Translations under genes and position numbers: made by a program
In this document: piece after piece, positions 8,144-16,102 of the stretch
Position numbering within the stretch: position 1 is the stretch's first letter
How the letters are laid out: the number at the start of each line of letters is the position of its first letter
Origin: JBBRYW01 sp038237235
GTDB lineage: Bacteria; Actinomycetota; Thermoleophilia; Gaiellales; Gaiellaceae
Reading direction: 5' to 3'
Assembly (NCBI GenBank): GCA_038237235.1
Contig: JBBRYW010000025.1
Span: forward strand, 1-30,191
DNA: 30,191 bases
Notes under the pieces: generated by a model
What the model saw: the letters and a program-made list of their open reading frames with translations, nothing else
The model's database searches: none
What the model was told of the DNA's origin: nothing

Positions 8144-9108
8144 CCGCTGCAACCGTTCTCCCGCCTGAGGTGGCGGCTTACCTCGGCGCCCTGCGCGCCG
8201 CACTCACCGATCTTCCAGCCGAGGAGCGCGACGACCTGCTCGCCGAGGTCGAGGCCTCCCTGCTCGACACCGCAAGCGAGAGCGACTGGCCGATCGCCGA
8301 TCGGCTTGGGCCCCCGGAGGCATTCGCCGCGGAGCTCCGTGTCGCCGCGGGCTTGCAGCCGGCATCTCCCTTGCCCGGCCGCCCCGAGTCGCCGAGCCCG
8401 CTCGCAAGCGCACGGGCTGCGATGAGCGCCTTCCTCGCCGATCCTCGCGTGCGAAGCGTCCGGCAAGCCTTGAGCGAGCTCGCGCCGATCTGGTGGCTGG
8501 GGCGCGCCTACGTCGCCGTGGCAGCGCTCGCTCTCCTGACCAAGAGCGATTGGTCGAGCTCGTACCGGGTCCTACCCCGCTTCGGTGATAGCAGGTTGGC
8601 GTTGCTCGCGCTCGCTGTGGCGACGGGGCTGTCGCTCGGGCTCGGCCTGCGCAGCCGCCGTCTGAGGGGATCCGGGCGCCAGGCGATCATCGCCGCCAAC
8701 GTAGCGCTCGCAGTGGCCACCGTGCCGGTGATCTCCCACCTGCTTCGGTTATCCCCACCGCGGCCTGCGACGCAGATCCTTTTGAACAGCTCGCCCCCCA
8801 CCCCAGGCCTTGCGCTCAATGGAGTGCCGCTCCGCAACGTCTACCCGTACTCCCGCAGCGGCCGCCTGCTACACGACGTCCTGCTTTACAGCGACGCTGG
8901 CCGGCCGCTCGACATCGGTCGCAGCGAGAAGGATGCCACGAGGCGTCTGCTGCACACCGCAACCGGAGGACTGACCTTCAATGCGTTCCCAATTCGCTAC
9001 TTCGAGCCCGGTACGCGCGTCGTCGCGCACCCGAACGCGGGACCGCGCGTGCGGCTGCCGAGAGTGGTGACGCCGCCGCTGAAGCCGAAGGAGAACCGGC
9101 CGCGCTAG
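8140..9108 (+). CDS. HAAS-domain (DUF1700-like) membrane protein
   Basis: 322 residues. Residues about 5-75 resemble the HAAS signalling domain seen with PadR partners: 'VAAYLGALRAALTDLPAEERDDLLAEVEASL', and 'LGPPEAFAAELRVAAGL'. Three hydrophobic segments follow (about 118-136, 149-166 and 182-201). The last about 110 residues ('PATQILLNSSPPTPGLALNG' onward) have no membrane helix and are probably outside the cell. The start GTG at 8140 overlaps the padR stop. In this arrangement the membrane protein is usually thought to act in envelope sensing or to be controlled by PadR, but its biochemical role is unknown. The 3' end overlaps the stop of the convergent dioxygenase gene by 4 bases. Confidence 0.75.
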   Translation: MTAATVLPPEVAAYLGALRAALTDLPAEERDDLLAEVEASLLDTASESDWPIADRLGPPEAFAAELRVAAGLQPASPLPGRPESPSPLASARAAMSAFLADPRVRSVRQALSELAPIWWLGRAYVAVAALALLTKSDWSSSYRVLPRFGDSRLALLALAVATGLSLGLGLRSRRLRGSGRQAIIAANVALAVATVPVISHLLRLSPPRPATQILLNSSPPTPGLALNGVPLRNVYPYSRSGRLLHDVLLYSDAGRPLDIGRSEKDATRRLLHTATGGLTFNAFPIRYFEPGTRVVAHPNAGPRVRLPRVVTPPLKPKENRPR

Positions 9109-10049
9109 CCCGGAACCCGCCCCGCGCGCACATCCGGCAGCGGCGTCAGCGTCCGCTCCACCTGGTCGCGCAGATGCTCGAAGGCGGGCGGCAGCGACAA
9201 GCGCTCGCCGAGGTGCTCGATCGCCTCGTCGGTCGCGAACCCCGGCCCGATCGTCGCAATCTCGAACAGGACGCCGCTCGGCTCGCGGAAGTAGATCGAC
9301 TTGAAGTAGAACCGGTCGATCACCGGCGTGACCTGCGCGCCCTTCTCCGCGATCCGCTGCTGCCAGGCCTCGTGCTCCTCGATCGGCGAGGCCCAGGCGA
9401 CGTGGTGCACCGTGCCGGCGCCGGGAATGCCACGCTCGGACGGCGGCTCGTCGTAGCTGTAGAGGCCGCCGCGCGTCTCGCCGCGAACTGCCCACTCGGC
9501 GCGGCCCGCCGGCTCGAACTTCAGCACGCCCTCGAGGAAGGGGCGACTTGCTTCGGGCTCGAGCGCGTACGCGCGCACCGAGTCGAAGCCCTCGATCGCC
9601 ATGCCCCCGGGGATCTCGGGATGGCCGGCGACGAGCGGCTCGTCAGCTGTCGCGACGACCGCAAGCTCGAGTGCCATTCCCTCCGGATCGGAGAAGCGGA
9701 GCCGCGAGTGGCCGCGATCGGCGTCGATGCCCTCTTCGCGCAGGCGACCGGCCCAGAACTCGAGCGCCTCCTCGGAGGCGACGCGAAAGGTGATCAGGTG
9801 CACCATCCCGGCTCCGGCCCGGCCGGGCGTTGCGCCCGGGTACTCGAAGAACGTGATGTCGGCTCCCGCGCTGCCCTTCTCGTCCGCATAGAAGAGGTGG
9901 TAGACCGTCGGGTCGTCCTGGTTGACGGTCTTCTTGACGAGCCGGAGACCGAGAACCCGCGCGTAGAAATCAACGTTTCGCGGCGCATCCCCGGTGATCA
10001 GCGTGACGTGGTGGATGCCGTCGAGCTTCATGTCGGGTGAAACGCTCAC
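9105..10049 (-). CDS. Ring-cleaving dioxygenase, MhqO/LinE-type (glyoxalase fold)
   Basis: 314 residues with two vicinal-oxygen-chelate domains. The first opens with 'GIHHVTLITGDAPRNVDFY' and closes with 'DPEGMALELAV'. The second, from about residue 150, contains 'GTVHHVAWASP' and ends in 'FREPSGVLFEIAT'. The His and Glu residues in these motifs are the expected Fe(II) ligands. The family (MhqA/MhqO/LinE) opens hydroquinone-type rings and often protects against quinone stress; the true substrate here is unknown. The start may be GTG 10049 or ATG 10031 ('MKLDGIHH'); neither has a strong ribosome binding site. It lies 24 bases downstream of yqgE on the same strand and may be co-transcribed with it. 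Confidence 0.85.
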   Translation of the reverse strand: MSVSPDMKLDGIHHVTLITGDAPRNVDFYARVLGLRLVKKTVNQDDPTVYHLFYADEKGSAGADITFFEYPGATPGRAGAGMVHLITFRVASEEALEFWAGRLREEGIDADRGHSRLRFSDPEGMALELAVVATADEPLVAGHPEIPGGMAIEGFDSVRAYALEPEASRPFLEGVLKFEPAGRAEWAVRGETRGGLYSYDEPPSERGIPGAGTVHHVAWASPIEEHEAWQQRIAEKGAQVTPVIDRFYFKSIYFREPSGVLFEIATIGPGFATDEAIEHLGERLSLPPAFEHLRDQVERTLTPLPDVRAGRVPG

Positions 10050-10073
10050 GGCCCGAACACTAATCCCGCGCCG

Positions 10074-10634
10074 TCAGTTGACGGAGGGGTCGAGCGGCAT
10101 GCGCGCGAGCAACTCGAAGCGGCCGCCCTTTCGGCGCAGTACCGTCGACCACAGGCCGATGGTCTCGTTCGAGAAGACGTCCTCGGGATCCGGCTCGGCG
10201 AGGATCCAGTCATCTCGTCCGAGCTCGGACTCGAGCTGGCCCGGCGCCCAGCCGGCATAGCCGGCGAAGACGCGGACGCGCCCCGTCGCCGCGCTGAGCA
10301 GAGCCATGTCCGCATCGCCGGCTGCGAAGCCGACCGCGCCGAAGAGGATCGTCGCCGCATCGTCCGGATCGTCGAACTCCGCCAGGACGGTGACCCCGGC
10401 CGGCTCGACCGGCCCACCGACGTGCACTGGACCGTACTCACCGGCGAGCGCGACGAGGCCCGGGACAGCCTCGGCGATGCTTGCCTCCGACGGGCGGTTG
10501 AGCACGATGCCCATCGCGCCGTCCGGGGAGTGCTCCCCAACCAGGATGACTGTCCGACGGAAGTTCGGGTCGTACATCGCCGGTCCCGCCACGAGCAGCT
10601 GTCCCCGAACCGACCCCTCTTCCACGGAGAGCAT
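10074..10634 (-). CDS. YqgE/AlgH family protein (UPF0301)
   Basis: 186 residues, the family's normal length, from ATG 10634. Hallmarks are 'RGQLLVAGPAMYDPNFRRTVILV', 'GAMGIVLNRPSE', 'VHVGGPVE', 'RVFAGYAGWAPGQLESEL' and 'DWILAEPDPEDVF' (segments of the DUF179 domain in order). The biochemical function is unresolved; the protein is soluble and widespread. The frame stays open upstream to an ATG at 10736, but that extension would overlap the promoter region of the divergent ATPase and is not family-like. The ring-cleaving dioxygenase follows 24 bases after the stop. Confidence 0.9.
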   Translation of the reverse strand: MLSVEEGSVRGQLLVAGPAMYDPNFRRTVILVGEHSPDGAMGIVLNRPSEASIAEAVPGLVALAGEYGPVHVGGPVEPAGVTVLAEFDDPDDAATILFGAVGFAAGDADMALLSAATGRVRVFAGYAGWAPGQLESELGRDDWILAEPDPEDVFSNETIGLWSTVLRRKGGRFELLARMPLDPSVN

Positions 10635-10636
10635 TC

Positions 10637-11938
10637 TTGCCGACTCGGTGCGGAGGCGGCGGGCCAACCGCGCGGCCGCCCCGCACTTCTGCGCGCTGGC
10701 AGCGACAATGGCTGTATGTATCACTCTATAATGCATCGATCCATACGAACCCGTTCATCTTCGGTGCGCTCGCGCTGGACGACGCGTTCACCGACCGCGA
10801 GGACGAGCTCCGCGAGCTGGCCGCCGACATGCGGAACGGCCAGGACGTCCTCGTCTACGCGCCGCGGCGACTCGGGAAGTCCTCGCTCGTGCTTCGCGCG
10901 TCGCGTCGCGTCGCCCGGGAGAAGGTGCTCGTCGGCTACTGCGACCTGATGCGGACGCCCACGAAGGAGCGCTTCGCAGCTGCGCTCGCCAGGACCATCT
11001 ACCGAGACATCGACAGTCCGGTGGGGCAAGCGCTCGATCGGGCGGCGGATCTCTTTCGCGGCCTGCGCGTAACGCCGACGATGGAGGTCGACCCACGGGA
11101 TGGAAGCCTCCGCTTCACCTTCCAGCCTGGGCGGAAGGCGGCGATCGACGACACGATCGAGTCGCTGCTTGCGTTGCCGGGCCGGATCGCCTCCGAGAGG
11201 AAGCGAAGAGTCGTGCTCGTCTTCGACGAGTTCCAGGAGACCCTCACGCTCGACGCACGCTTTTCGAATCTGATGCGCGCCGTGTTCCAGGAGCAGCCCG
11301 AGGTCGGGCACATCTATCTCGGCAGCAAGCGCGAGCTGCTCGAGCGGATCTTCAGCGACCGCAACGAGCCGTTCTGGCGCAGCGCGAAGCAGCTCGAGAT
11401 CGGGCCGATCGCGCCCGTCAAGTTCGCCCGCTACCTGAGGAAGCGCTTCGACGACACCGACAGGGGAATTCGCGACGAGGCGCTCGAGCGCCTGCTGCAG
11501 GCGACCGGCGGCCACCCCTACGCCACGCAGGAGCTCGCATACTTCGTGTGGGAGCTCGTGCCGACCGGCCAGTTCGCCCATCTCGCGGACGTGGAGGCTG
11601 CGCTCGAGCAGGTGCTTCGCTCCGAGCACAACCACTTCGCGAGGCTCTGGGACGACGCCCCGCACTCCCAGCGACTGCTGTTGCTCTCGCTTGCCGACGA
11701 GCCGTCTCGGTCGATCTACTCGGAGGCCTACAACGAGCGCCACGACCTTCCCTCGAGGCCGACGCTGCAGACAGCGCTCGCCGGCCTCACGAGGAAGGAG
11801 CTAGCCGGGCGAAACGGCGACGGCGACTACGCGATCGTCGAGCCGTTCCTCGCCGACTGGCTCCGCCATGAGCAGACCGCCTACGCGCCCGAACGGGCGC
11901 GGCGGAGGCGGCGCACCGACGAACGGCCCTCGGCCTAG
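10637..11938 (+). CDS. AAA+ ATPase of the archaeal-ATPase/STAND-like group; start codon unresolved
   Basis: About 395 conserved residues. The family-like start is 'TNPFIFGALALDDAFTDRE' (from about base 10745), followed by Walker A 'APRRLGKSS', Walker B 'VVLVFDEFQE', a sensor region 'IYLGSKRELLERIF', and a lid region with 'ATGGHPYATQELAYFVWE'. A C-terminal winged-helix-like region follows (about 'LLLLSLADEPSRSIYSEAY' to 'EPFLADWLRHE'), then a basic tail. Members are soluble ATP-driven switches often linked to stress, defence or signalling; the role here is unknown. The only usual in-frame start is a TTG at 10637, two bases from the divergent yqgE ATG and ahead of a TATAAT box, which is implausible. 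ATGs at 10716 and 10731 are in another frame. Confidence 0.8.
   Translation: MPTRCGGGGPTARPPRTSARWQRQWLYVSLYNASIHTNPFIFGALALDDAFTDREDELRELAADMRNGQDVLVYAPRRLGKSSLVLRASRRVAREKVLVGYCDLMRTPTKERFAAALARTIYRDIDSPVGQALDRAADLFRGLRVTPTMEVDPRDGSLRFTFQPGRKAAIDDTIESLLALPGRIASERKRRVVLVFDEFQETLTLDARFSNLMRAVFQEQPEVGHIYLGSKRELLERIFSDRNEPFWRSAKQLEIGPIAPVKFARYLRKRFDDTDRGIRDEALERLLQATGGHPYATQELAYFVWELVPTGQFAHLADVEAALEQVLRSEHNHFARLWDDAPHSQRLLLLSLADEPSRSIYSEAYNERHDLPSRPTLQTALAGLTRKELAGRNGDGDYAIVEPFLADWLRHEQTAYAPERARRRRRTDERPSA
10727..10732 (+). promoter_or_regulatory. Perfect TATAAT -10 element
   Basis: TATAAT stands at 10727-10732 in an AT-richer island of the yqgE/ATPase divergent region. It would start transcription near 10739, just ahead of the conserved beginning of the ATPase. 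No clear -35 box is seen at 16-18 bp. Confidence 0.4.
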
Positions 11939-11952
11939 AGCGCACGCGCGCC

Positions 11953-13095
11953 CTACTTCGGCCGCCAGGACCCGAACGAGCCGACGTTTCGCACGAGCTC
12001 GGGCGAGAGCGTCCGCCACTCGCCCTCGAGCGGCGGCTCGCCAAGCTTCACGCGCACGCGATCGAGGCCGCCGTAGAGGTCCCGCGCCTCGAGCGCGCTC
12101 TCCTCCAGTACACCGTCGTCGACGAAGATCGGCGCGCCGACGCGAACCGCCAGGTTGAGGGCGTCGCTCGGCCGGGCGTCAACGTCGCTCGCCCCGCCGC
12201 CGTTCGAGACGGTGACGACCGCGTAGAAGGTGTTCTCGACCAGGCTGCTGACGAGCACACGCTCGATTCGCCCACCCGCGGCCTCGAGCAGCCGCGCAGT
12301 GAGATCCGCGGTCAGGGGGCGCGGCGTCGCCTCGCTCGCGAGCTGGAACGCGAGCGAGTCGCCTTCGGCAGCGCCGATCCAGATCGGCAGCACTCGCTCG
12401 CCGCCCCGCTCGCGGAGTAGCACGATCCGGTGCCCGTCGGCGAGCTTCGGCTCCTCCTCGGGCAGTAGGCGAACGACGACGTCCGCGACGGTCATCTCGA
12501 TCATGTGGAGCTCCTTTCTGGCTGGTCGGGGCGCGAGCGGCGAGAGCTGCTCGCGGAGCTGGGTGCGTGCGCGGTGGAGCGCGACGCGAACCGATCCCGC
12601 GGAGCGCCCGAGCAGCGCTCCGATCTCCCGGGGCGAGAGGCCGTCCAGATAGGAGAGCAGGACGAGCCGGCGCTGGTGGTCAGGCAGCAGGGAGATCGCC
12701 TCGTGGACGAGCGACAGCTGCTCGGCGGCCTCGAGCCGCTCCTCGGGGGAGGGCTCTCGCTCGTCGAGCCAGGCGGACGCGGGGATCGCGCGCCCGCCCG
12801 AGTCATCGAGCGACACGTGCGTACGCCGCTGGCGAAGGCGCATCTTCGCGAGATTGACGGCGATGCCGCACAGCCACGCGCCAAACCGCTCCGGCTGCTC
12901 GAGCCGCTCGAGGTCGAGGTATGCCGTGACCGCTGCTTCCTGAACGACGTCCTCGGCCTCGTGGGCGTCGGCCAGCATGCGCTGGACGACGGCAGTCGTT
13001 CGGCCACGGTGCCGTCCGAGTAGCGGTGCGAAGGCGCCCCGGTCGCCCGCGCAGGCTCGACGGACGAGCTCTCGGTCGGTGCGGTCGTCGTCCAC
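11953..13095 (-). CDS. ECF sigma factor fused in frame to a bifunctional nuclease (DUF151/BFN) domain
   Basis: 380 residues from GTG 13095. Residues about 5-195 are an ECF sigma factor: region 2 with 'DAHEAEDVVQEAAVTAYLDL' and 'FGAWLCGIAVNLAKMRLRQRR', and region 4 with 'LPDHQRRLVLLSYLDGLS' and 'ALLGRSAGSVRVALHRART'. Residues about 198-340 are a DUF151/bifunctional nuclease domain (PF02577): 'VLPIWIGAAEGDSLAFQL', 'PRPLTADLTARLLEA' and 'ARPSDALNLAVRVGAPIFV', with an acidic/Asn pattern typical of the family. No stop separates the two parts. The linker is short, and a strong internal ribosome binding site with ATG 12504 can start the nuclease part alone. No anti-sigma gene lies beside it. A single-product fusion, or a fusion plus free BFN, are both possible. 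Confidence 0.85.
   Translation of the reverse strand: MDDDRTDRELVRRACAGDRGAFAPLLGRHRGRTTAVVQRMLADAHEAEDVVQEAAVTAYLDLERLEQPERFGAWLCGIAVNLAKMRLRQRRTHVSLDDSGGRAIPASAWLDEREPSPEERLEAAEQLSLVHEAISLLPDHQRRLVLLSYLDGLSPREIGALLGRSAGSVRVALHRARTQLREQLSPLAPRPARKELHMIEMTVADVVVRLLPEEEPKLADGHRIVLLRERGGERVLPIWIGAAEGDSLAFQLASEATPRPLTADLTARLLEAAGGRIERVLVSSLVENTFYAVVTVSNGGGASDVDARPSDALNLAVRVGAPIFVDDGVLEESALEARDLYGGLDRVRVKLGEPPLEGEWRTLSPELVRNVGSFGSWRPK
12502..12519 (-). promoter_or_regulatory. Internal ribosome binding site and ATG for the BFN domain
   Basis: On the minus strand AGAAAGGAG (12519-12511) is followed, after 6 bases, by ATG (12504-12502), in frame with the sigma/BFN frame. Initiation here gives a 183-residue free BFN protein, the usual size of stand-alone members. 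It is one of the strongest ribosome binding sites in the window, whereas the sigma start at 13095 has none that is clear. Confidence 0.7.
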
Positions 13096-13154
13096 GTCTA
13101 GGTGTTGCGGGAAGCCTCCCGAACGTTACGGCCTCTCATCTCCTACCGGGTACC

Positions 13155-13679
13155 GTGCGATCCGTGGCGACCCCCGATCCCGTGGTCGTCCGACCCGCAG
13201 TCGAGGCAGACGCACCAGCAATTGCCCGCATCTACAACGAGGGCATCGACAGCCGCCTTGCCACTTTCGAGACCGCGTACCGACAGCCGGCGCAGGTGAG
13301 CGCCTGGCTCCGGGAGGGATTCCCGCTCTTGGTTGCCGCGCTCGGCAACGGTGAGGTTGCCGGTTGGGCGTCGGCGCCGCCATACCGCCCGGCCCGGCCC
13401 GCGTACGCCGGCGTCGCCGAGTTTTCGATCTACATCGCCGAGGCGCTGAGAGGACGCCGCATTGGGCGCGTGCTGCTCGAAGCGCTGATCGATCAAGCCG
13501 AGGCGCGGGGCTTCTGGAAGCTCGTGAGCCGGATCTTCCCGGAGAACGAAGCCAGCCTCGCGCTTTGCCGCTCGCTGGGATTCCGAGAGGTAGGGATCTA
13601 CCGGCGCCACGGACGGCTCGACGGGGAGTGGCGCGACTGCGTCATCGTCGAGCTACTCGTCGGGGAAGCCGTACACTGA
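13155..13679 (+). CDS. GNAT N-acetyltransferase, phosphinothricin/arsinothricin acetyltransferase-like
   Basis: About 171-174 residues. The start is GTG 13155 or GTG 13164 ('MATPDPVVVRPAVEAD'); the frame continues upstream but the extra residues are not family-like and overlap the sigma gene's promoter. The GNAT fold is clear: 'DAPAIARIYNEGIDSRLATFET' at the N-terminus, the strand-4 region 'EFSIYIAEALRGRRIGRVLLEALI' with the acetyl-CoA pyrophosphate loop R-G-R-R-I-G, and 'NEASLALCRSLGFREVGIYRRHG' near the end. This arrangement is typical of PAT/ArsN1 enzymes that acetylate phosphinothricin-like amino acids or the arsenical arsinothricin. The substrate cannot be fixed from sequence. Confidence 0.82.
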   Translation: MRSVATPDPVVVRPAVEADAPAIARIYNEGIDSRLATFETAYRQPAQVSAWLREGFPLLVAALGNGEVAGWASAPPYRPARPAYAGVAEFSIYIAEALRGRRIGRVLLEALIDQAEARGFWKLVSRIFPENEASLALCRSLGFREVGIYRRHGRLDGEWRDCVIVELLVGEAVH

Positions 13680-13731
13680 CGAGCGCCCCCGGAACACGGG
13701 AATCGCGATCCGGGCGCTGCTACCTCGTCGG

Positions 13732-14514
13732 ATGAGCACAGCGCAAGTCGCCTGGATCTCGATCGCCCCCGTCAAGGGCCTCTCCCTGAACCAGGCGCGC
13801 GAGATCGAGCTTCGCTCGTTCGGCGTCGCCGAGAACCGGCGCTTCTACCTCGTCGACGACGAAGGGCGGATGGTGAGCGGCGTGCGTCTCGGCCGCCTCG
13901 TGCAGGTCGCGGCCGACTACGACGAGGAAGAGGGCTTGCTCTCACTGGGCTTTCCGAACGGTGACACGGTCTCGGGCACCGTGGACGTGGGAGATCGAGT
14001 CACCACGTCGTTCTACGGTCGTCCGGTCGAGGGCAGCCTGGTCGCCGGACCCTGGAGCGGCGCGCTGTCGGACTGGGCAGGGCAGCCGGTCAGGCTCGTC
14101 CGCTCTGACGAGTCGGGGGCAGGCGCCGACCGTGGTCCCGGCGGGGGCATCACGATCGTCTCGAACGCGTCGCTCGACGCGCTCGCCCGAGCAGCCGGCA
14201 GCGACGAGCGGGTCGACGGGCGCCGGTTCCGGATGCTGTTCGGCCTCGACGGGTTGGACGCGCACGAGGAGGACGGCTGGCTCGACCGGCGCGTTCGCGT
14301 CGGCGAAGCGGTCGTCGTTCCACGGGGCAACGTCGGCCGCTGCGCAGTCACGACCCAGAATCCGGAGACGGGCGTACCCGACTTCGACACGCTGCGGTTG
14401 CTCAAGGCGTACCGAGGCGACGTGCAGACGACGGAGCCGCTGCCCTTCGGAGTGTGGGGCGAGGTGGCCGAGCCCGGACGGGTTCGGGTCGGCGATGCGG
14501 TGGAGGCCGAGTGA
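13732..14514 (+). CDS. MOSC domain protein with N-terminal beta-barrel domain
   Basis: 260 residues. The N-terminal MOSC_N-like barrel begins 'VAWISIAPVKGLSLNQAREIELRS' and includes 'NRRFYLVDDEGRMVSG'. The C-terminal MOSC domain (about 110-258) has 'ITIVSNASLDALARA', 'RRFRMLFGLDGLDAHEEDGWL', 'VGEAVVVPRGNVGRCAVTTQNPETG' with the conserved Cys, and 'FGVWGEVAEPGRVRVGD'. MOSC domains handle the sulfurated molybdenum cofactor or reduce N-hydroxylated compounds in mARC-like systems. Its neighbour across a short convergent gap is a molybdopterin enzyme, which fits a molybdenum link, although the two genes are not co-transcribed. Confidence 0.88.
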   Translation: MSTAQVAWISIAPVKGLSLNQAREIELRSFGVAENRRFYLVDDEGRMVSGVRLGRLVQVAADYDEEEGLLSLGFPNGDTVSGTVDVGDRVTTSFYGRPVEGSLVAGPWSGALSDWAGQPVRLVRSDESGAGADRGPGGGITIVSNASLDALARAAGSDERVDGRRFRMLFGLDGLDAHEEDGWLDRRVRVGEAVVVPRGNVGRCAVTTQNPETGVPDFDTLRLLKAYRGDVQTTEPLPFGVWGEVAEPGRVRVGDAVEAE

Positions 14515-14548
14515 GCGCGCGGCGGAACGGCTCGAGCCCGAAGCGCCG

Positions 14549-15616
14549 TCAGACGACGGTGACGGGCACGCGCTGCACCGCATTGTTCGCGTAGCCCCCG
14601 AGATTCCACTCGGGCTCGAGCGGCTGGACATTGCCCGCTTCGTCCCGGGCTCGGCAGCACAGCTCGAAGCCTCCAGGCGCCGCGGCCCGCCACTCTGCGC
14701 TCCATGCCCGCCATCCCCACGACGACTCCGGCTCGTCACCAAGCTCGGCGGCGAACCAGGTGCGTCCGGCGTCCGTCGAGAGCTCAACATCGGCGACGGG
14801 CGCCCAGCCGGACCAGGCTCGCCCGCTCAACCGGCATGGACCACGCGGTACGGTCCGGCGGCGCGAGAAGAAGTCGGGGATTCCCGGCGGCACCATCAGG
14901 GCCCTCGGCAGCATGCGCGTCACAGGCGTCCCCTCGTCGCCGTCGGTCTGCCTGATCCGATAGCTCGAAATCTGCTGGTAGCCCGTGAACGTGCGGTCGA
15001 GAGCCTCGATCCGGCACAGCCACTTCACGTTCGTCATCCCGTACCAGCCGGGGACGACGAGCCGGACCGGGAAGCCGTGCTGGGGAAGGAGCGGCTGCCC
15101 GTTCATCTCGTAGGCGAGGATCACGTCGTCCGAGAGTGCGTCGGCGAGCGGCAGGCTGCGCTCGTAGCTCTGCTCGATGCCGCCCTCGCTTCCGCGGTCG
15201 AGGCCGGTGAAGACGACCTCCACCGCGGTCTCGCCGACGCCCGCCTCGTGGAGCAGCGAGCGAAGCGTGGCCCCGCGCCAGCGCGCTGTTCCGACCGCCT
15301 CGACGAGCCACGGCTGGCTGACCGGTCGCGGAGACAGGCGAGCGCGGCCATTGCCGGCGCATTCCATCGTCACGACGACCTCGCAAGCCTGGCGGGCGCG
15401 CAGCTCCTCGAGGCCGAGCGAGAGTGGGCGCGCAACGCTGCCCGCGACGTCGAGACGCCAGCGGCCCGGGTCGACCTGCGGAATGTCGTAGTGGACGAGC
15501 AGGTAGTGCAAGCCCGCCGGCGTCAGGTCGTACCGGAGCGCTTCGAGGGGCATCCCGTGATTGCGCGCGGCGAGCTGCAGCTCCTCGAGAGAGATGCCTG
15601 GATCCTGTGCTTCCAC
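14549..15616 (-). CDS. Sulfite-oxidase family molybdopterin-dependent oxidoreductase
   Basis: 355 residues from GTG 15616. The Oxidored_molyb domain spans about 15-230. The molybdenum-ligating Cys86 lies in 'VVTMECAGNGR', and further cofactor-binding segments are 'WRGATLRSLLHEAGV', 'GQPLLPQHGFPVRLVVPGWYG' and 'NVKWLCRIEALDR'. The C-terminal part (about 245-350) is the Mo-co dimerisation domain with 'GRAWSGWAPVADVELSTDAG' and 'CCRARDEAGNVQPLEPEWN'. No signal peptide or Tat motif is seen, so a cytoplasmic location is predicted. No heme domain is present, so another protein must take the electrons. The substrate (sulfite or an organic sulfoxide/sulfite-like compound) is not decided. The start is only 31 bases from the divergent membrane protein gene. 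Confidence 0.9.
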   Translation of the reverse strand: MEAQDPGISLEELQLAARNHGMPLEALRYDLTPAGLHYLLVHYDIPQVDPGRWRLDVAGSVARPLSLGLEELRARQACEVVVTMECAGNGRARLSPRPVSQPWLVEAVGTARWRGATLRSLLHEAGVGETAVEVVFTGLDRGSEGGIEQSYERSLPLADALSDDVILAYEMNGQPLLPQHGFPVRLVVPGWYGMTNVKWLCRIEALDRTFTGYQQISSYRIRQTDGDEGTPVTRMLPRALMVPPGIPDFFSRRRTVPRGPCRLSGRAWSGWAPVADVELSTDAGRTWFAAELGDEPESSWGWRAWSAEWRAAAPGGFELCCRARDEAGNVQPLEPEWNLGGYANNAVQRVPVTVV

Positions 15617-15647
15617 GGCTCTATCTTCTCACGGTCTCGCCGCTACC

Positions 15648-16058
15648 ATGCGCTCGGCCATGCTCGCTTCAATCTGGCTCTGGCTGACACCACTCTTCAT
15701 CCTCGGCGCCCTGCTGCTCCTCGTCGGCACGTTCGCCGGGCTCGCCCGCGTGAAGGGTGGACGCTATGTACGCCCCGTCATGCAGGGGCTCGCTCGCGCG
15801 CCGCTCGTCGGCCGCGGCATCAAGCGCGCGTCGCAGGCCGCGCTCGAGCAGCAGAACCCGGAGCTCGCGAGCGCGATTCGCAAGCTCGAGCGGATGGGCG
15901 CCACTCGCGATCCGCAGCGGGCGCAGAAGGCGCTCAGCAGCCTGACGGCGGGCGAGCGGCGCGCATACCTGGAGGCGGTCGACCAGCAGGGAGCGATGCC
16001 CACGCCGGCCAACCGCCAGCAGCGGCGGGCCGCGTCGCGGGTCCGCAAGGGCAGCTAG
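15648..16058 (+). CDS. Small single-pass membrane protein, unknown function
   Basis: 136 residues from ATG 15648 (132 if ATG 15660 is used). One strong hydrophobic helix at about residues 7-31 ('IWLWLTPLFILGALLLLVG') is followed by a basic, helical cytoplasmic domain. That domain has 'AALEQQNPELASAIRKLERMG' and 'ALSSLTAGERRAYLEAV', then an 'NRQQRRAASRVRKG' basic tail. No clear ribosome binding site precedes either ATG. I do not recognise a characterised family; similar short anchored proteins with such tails are common in actinobacteria. Confidence 0.65.
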   Translation: MRSAMLASIWLWLTPLFILGALLLLVGTFAGLARVKGGRYVRPVMQGLARAPLVGRGIKRASQAALEQQNPELASAIRKLERMGATRDPQRAQKALSSLTAGERRAYLEAVDQQGAMPTPANRQQRRAASRVRKGS

Positions 16059-16102
16059 AGCCCGGCCAGGGCATCGCCCGCTGACCGGCTACGTCCGAGC
16101 GG

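Noticed and set aside
10637..10744. Accepting the in-frame TTG 10637 as a firm ATPase start
   Set aside because: It is 2 bases from the divergent yqgE ATG, lies upstream of the TATAAT box, and gives about 35 Arg/Gly/Pro-rich residues unlike the family; kept only as the formal frame limit.
13961..16084. A 707-residue open frame on the plus strand across the MOSC gene and the sulfite-oxidase gene
   Set aside because: It runs in a second frame of MOSC and antisense to the oxidoreductase; its product is Arg/Ser/Pro-rich with no domain. Long shadow frames are expected at this GC content.
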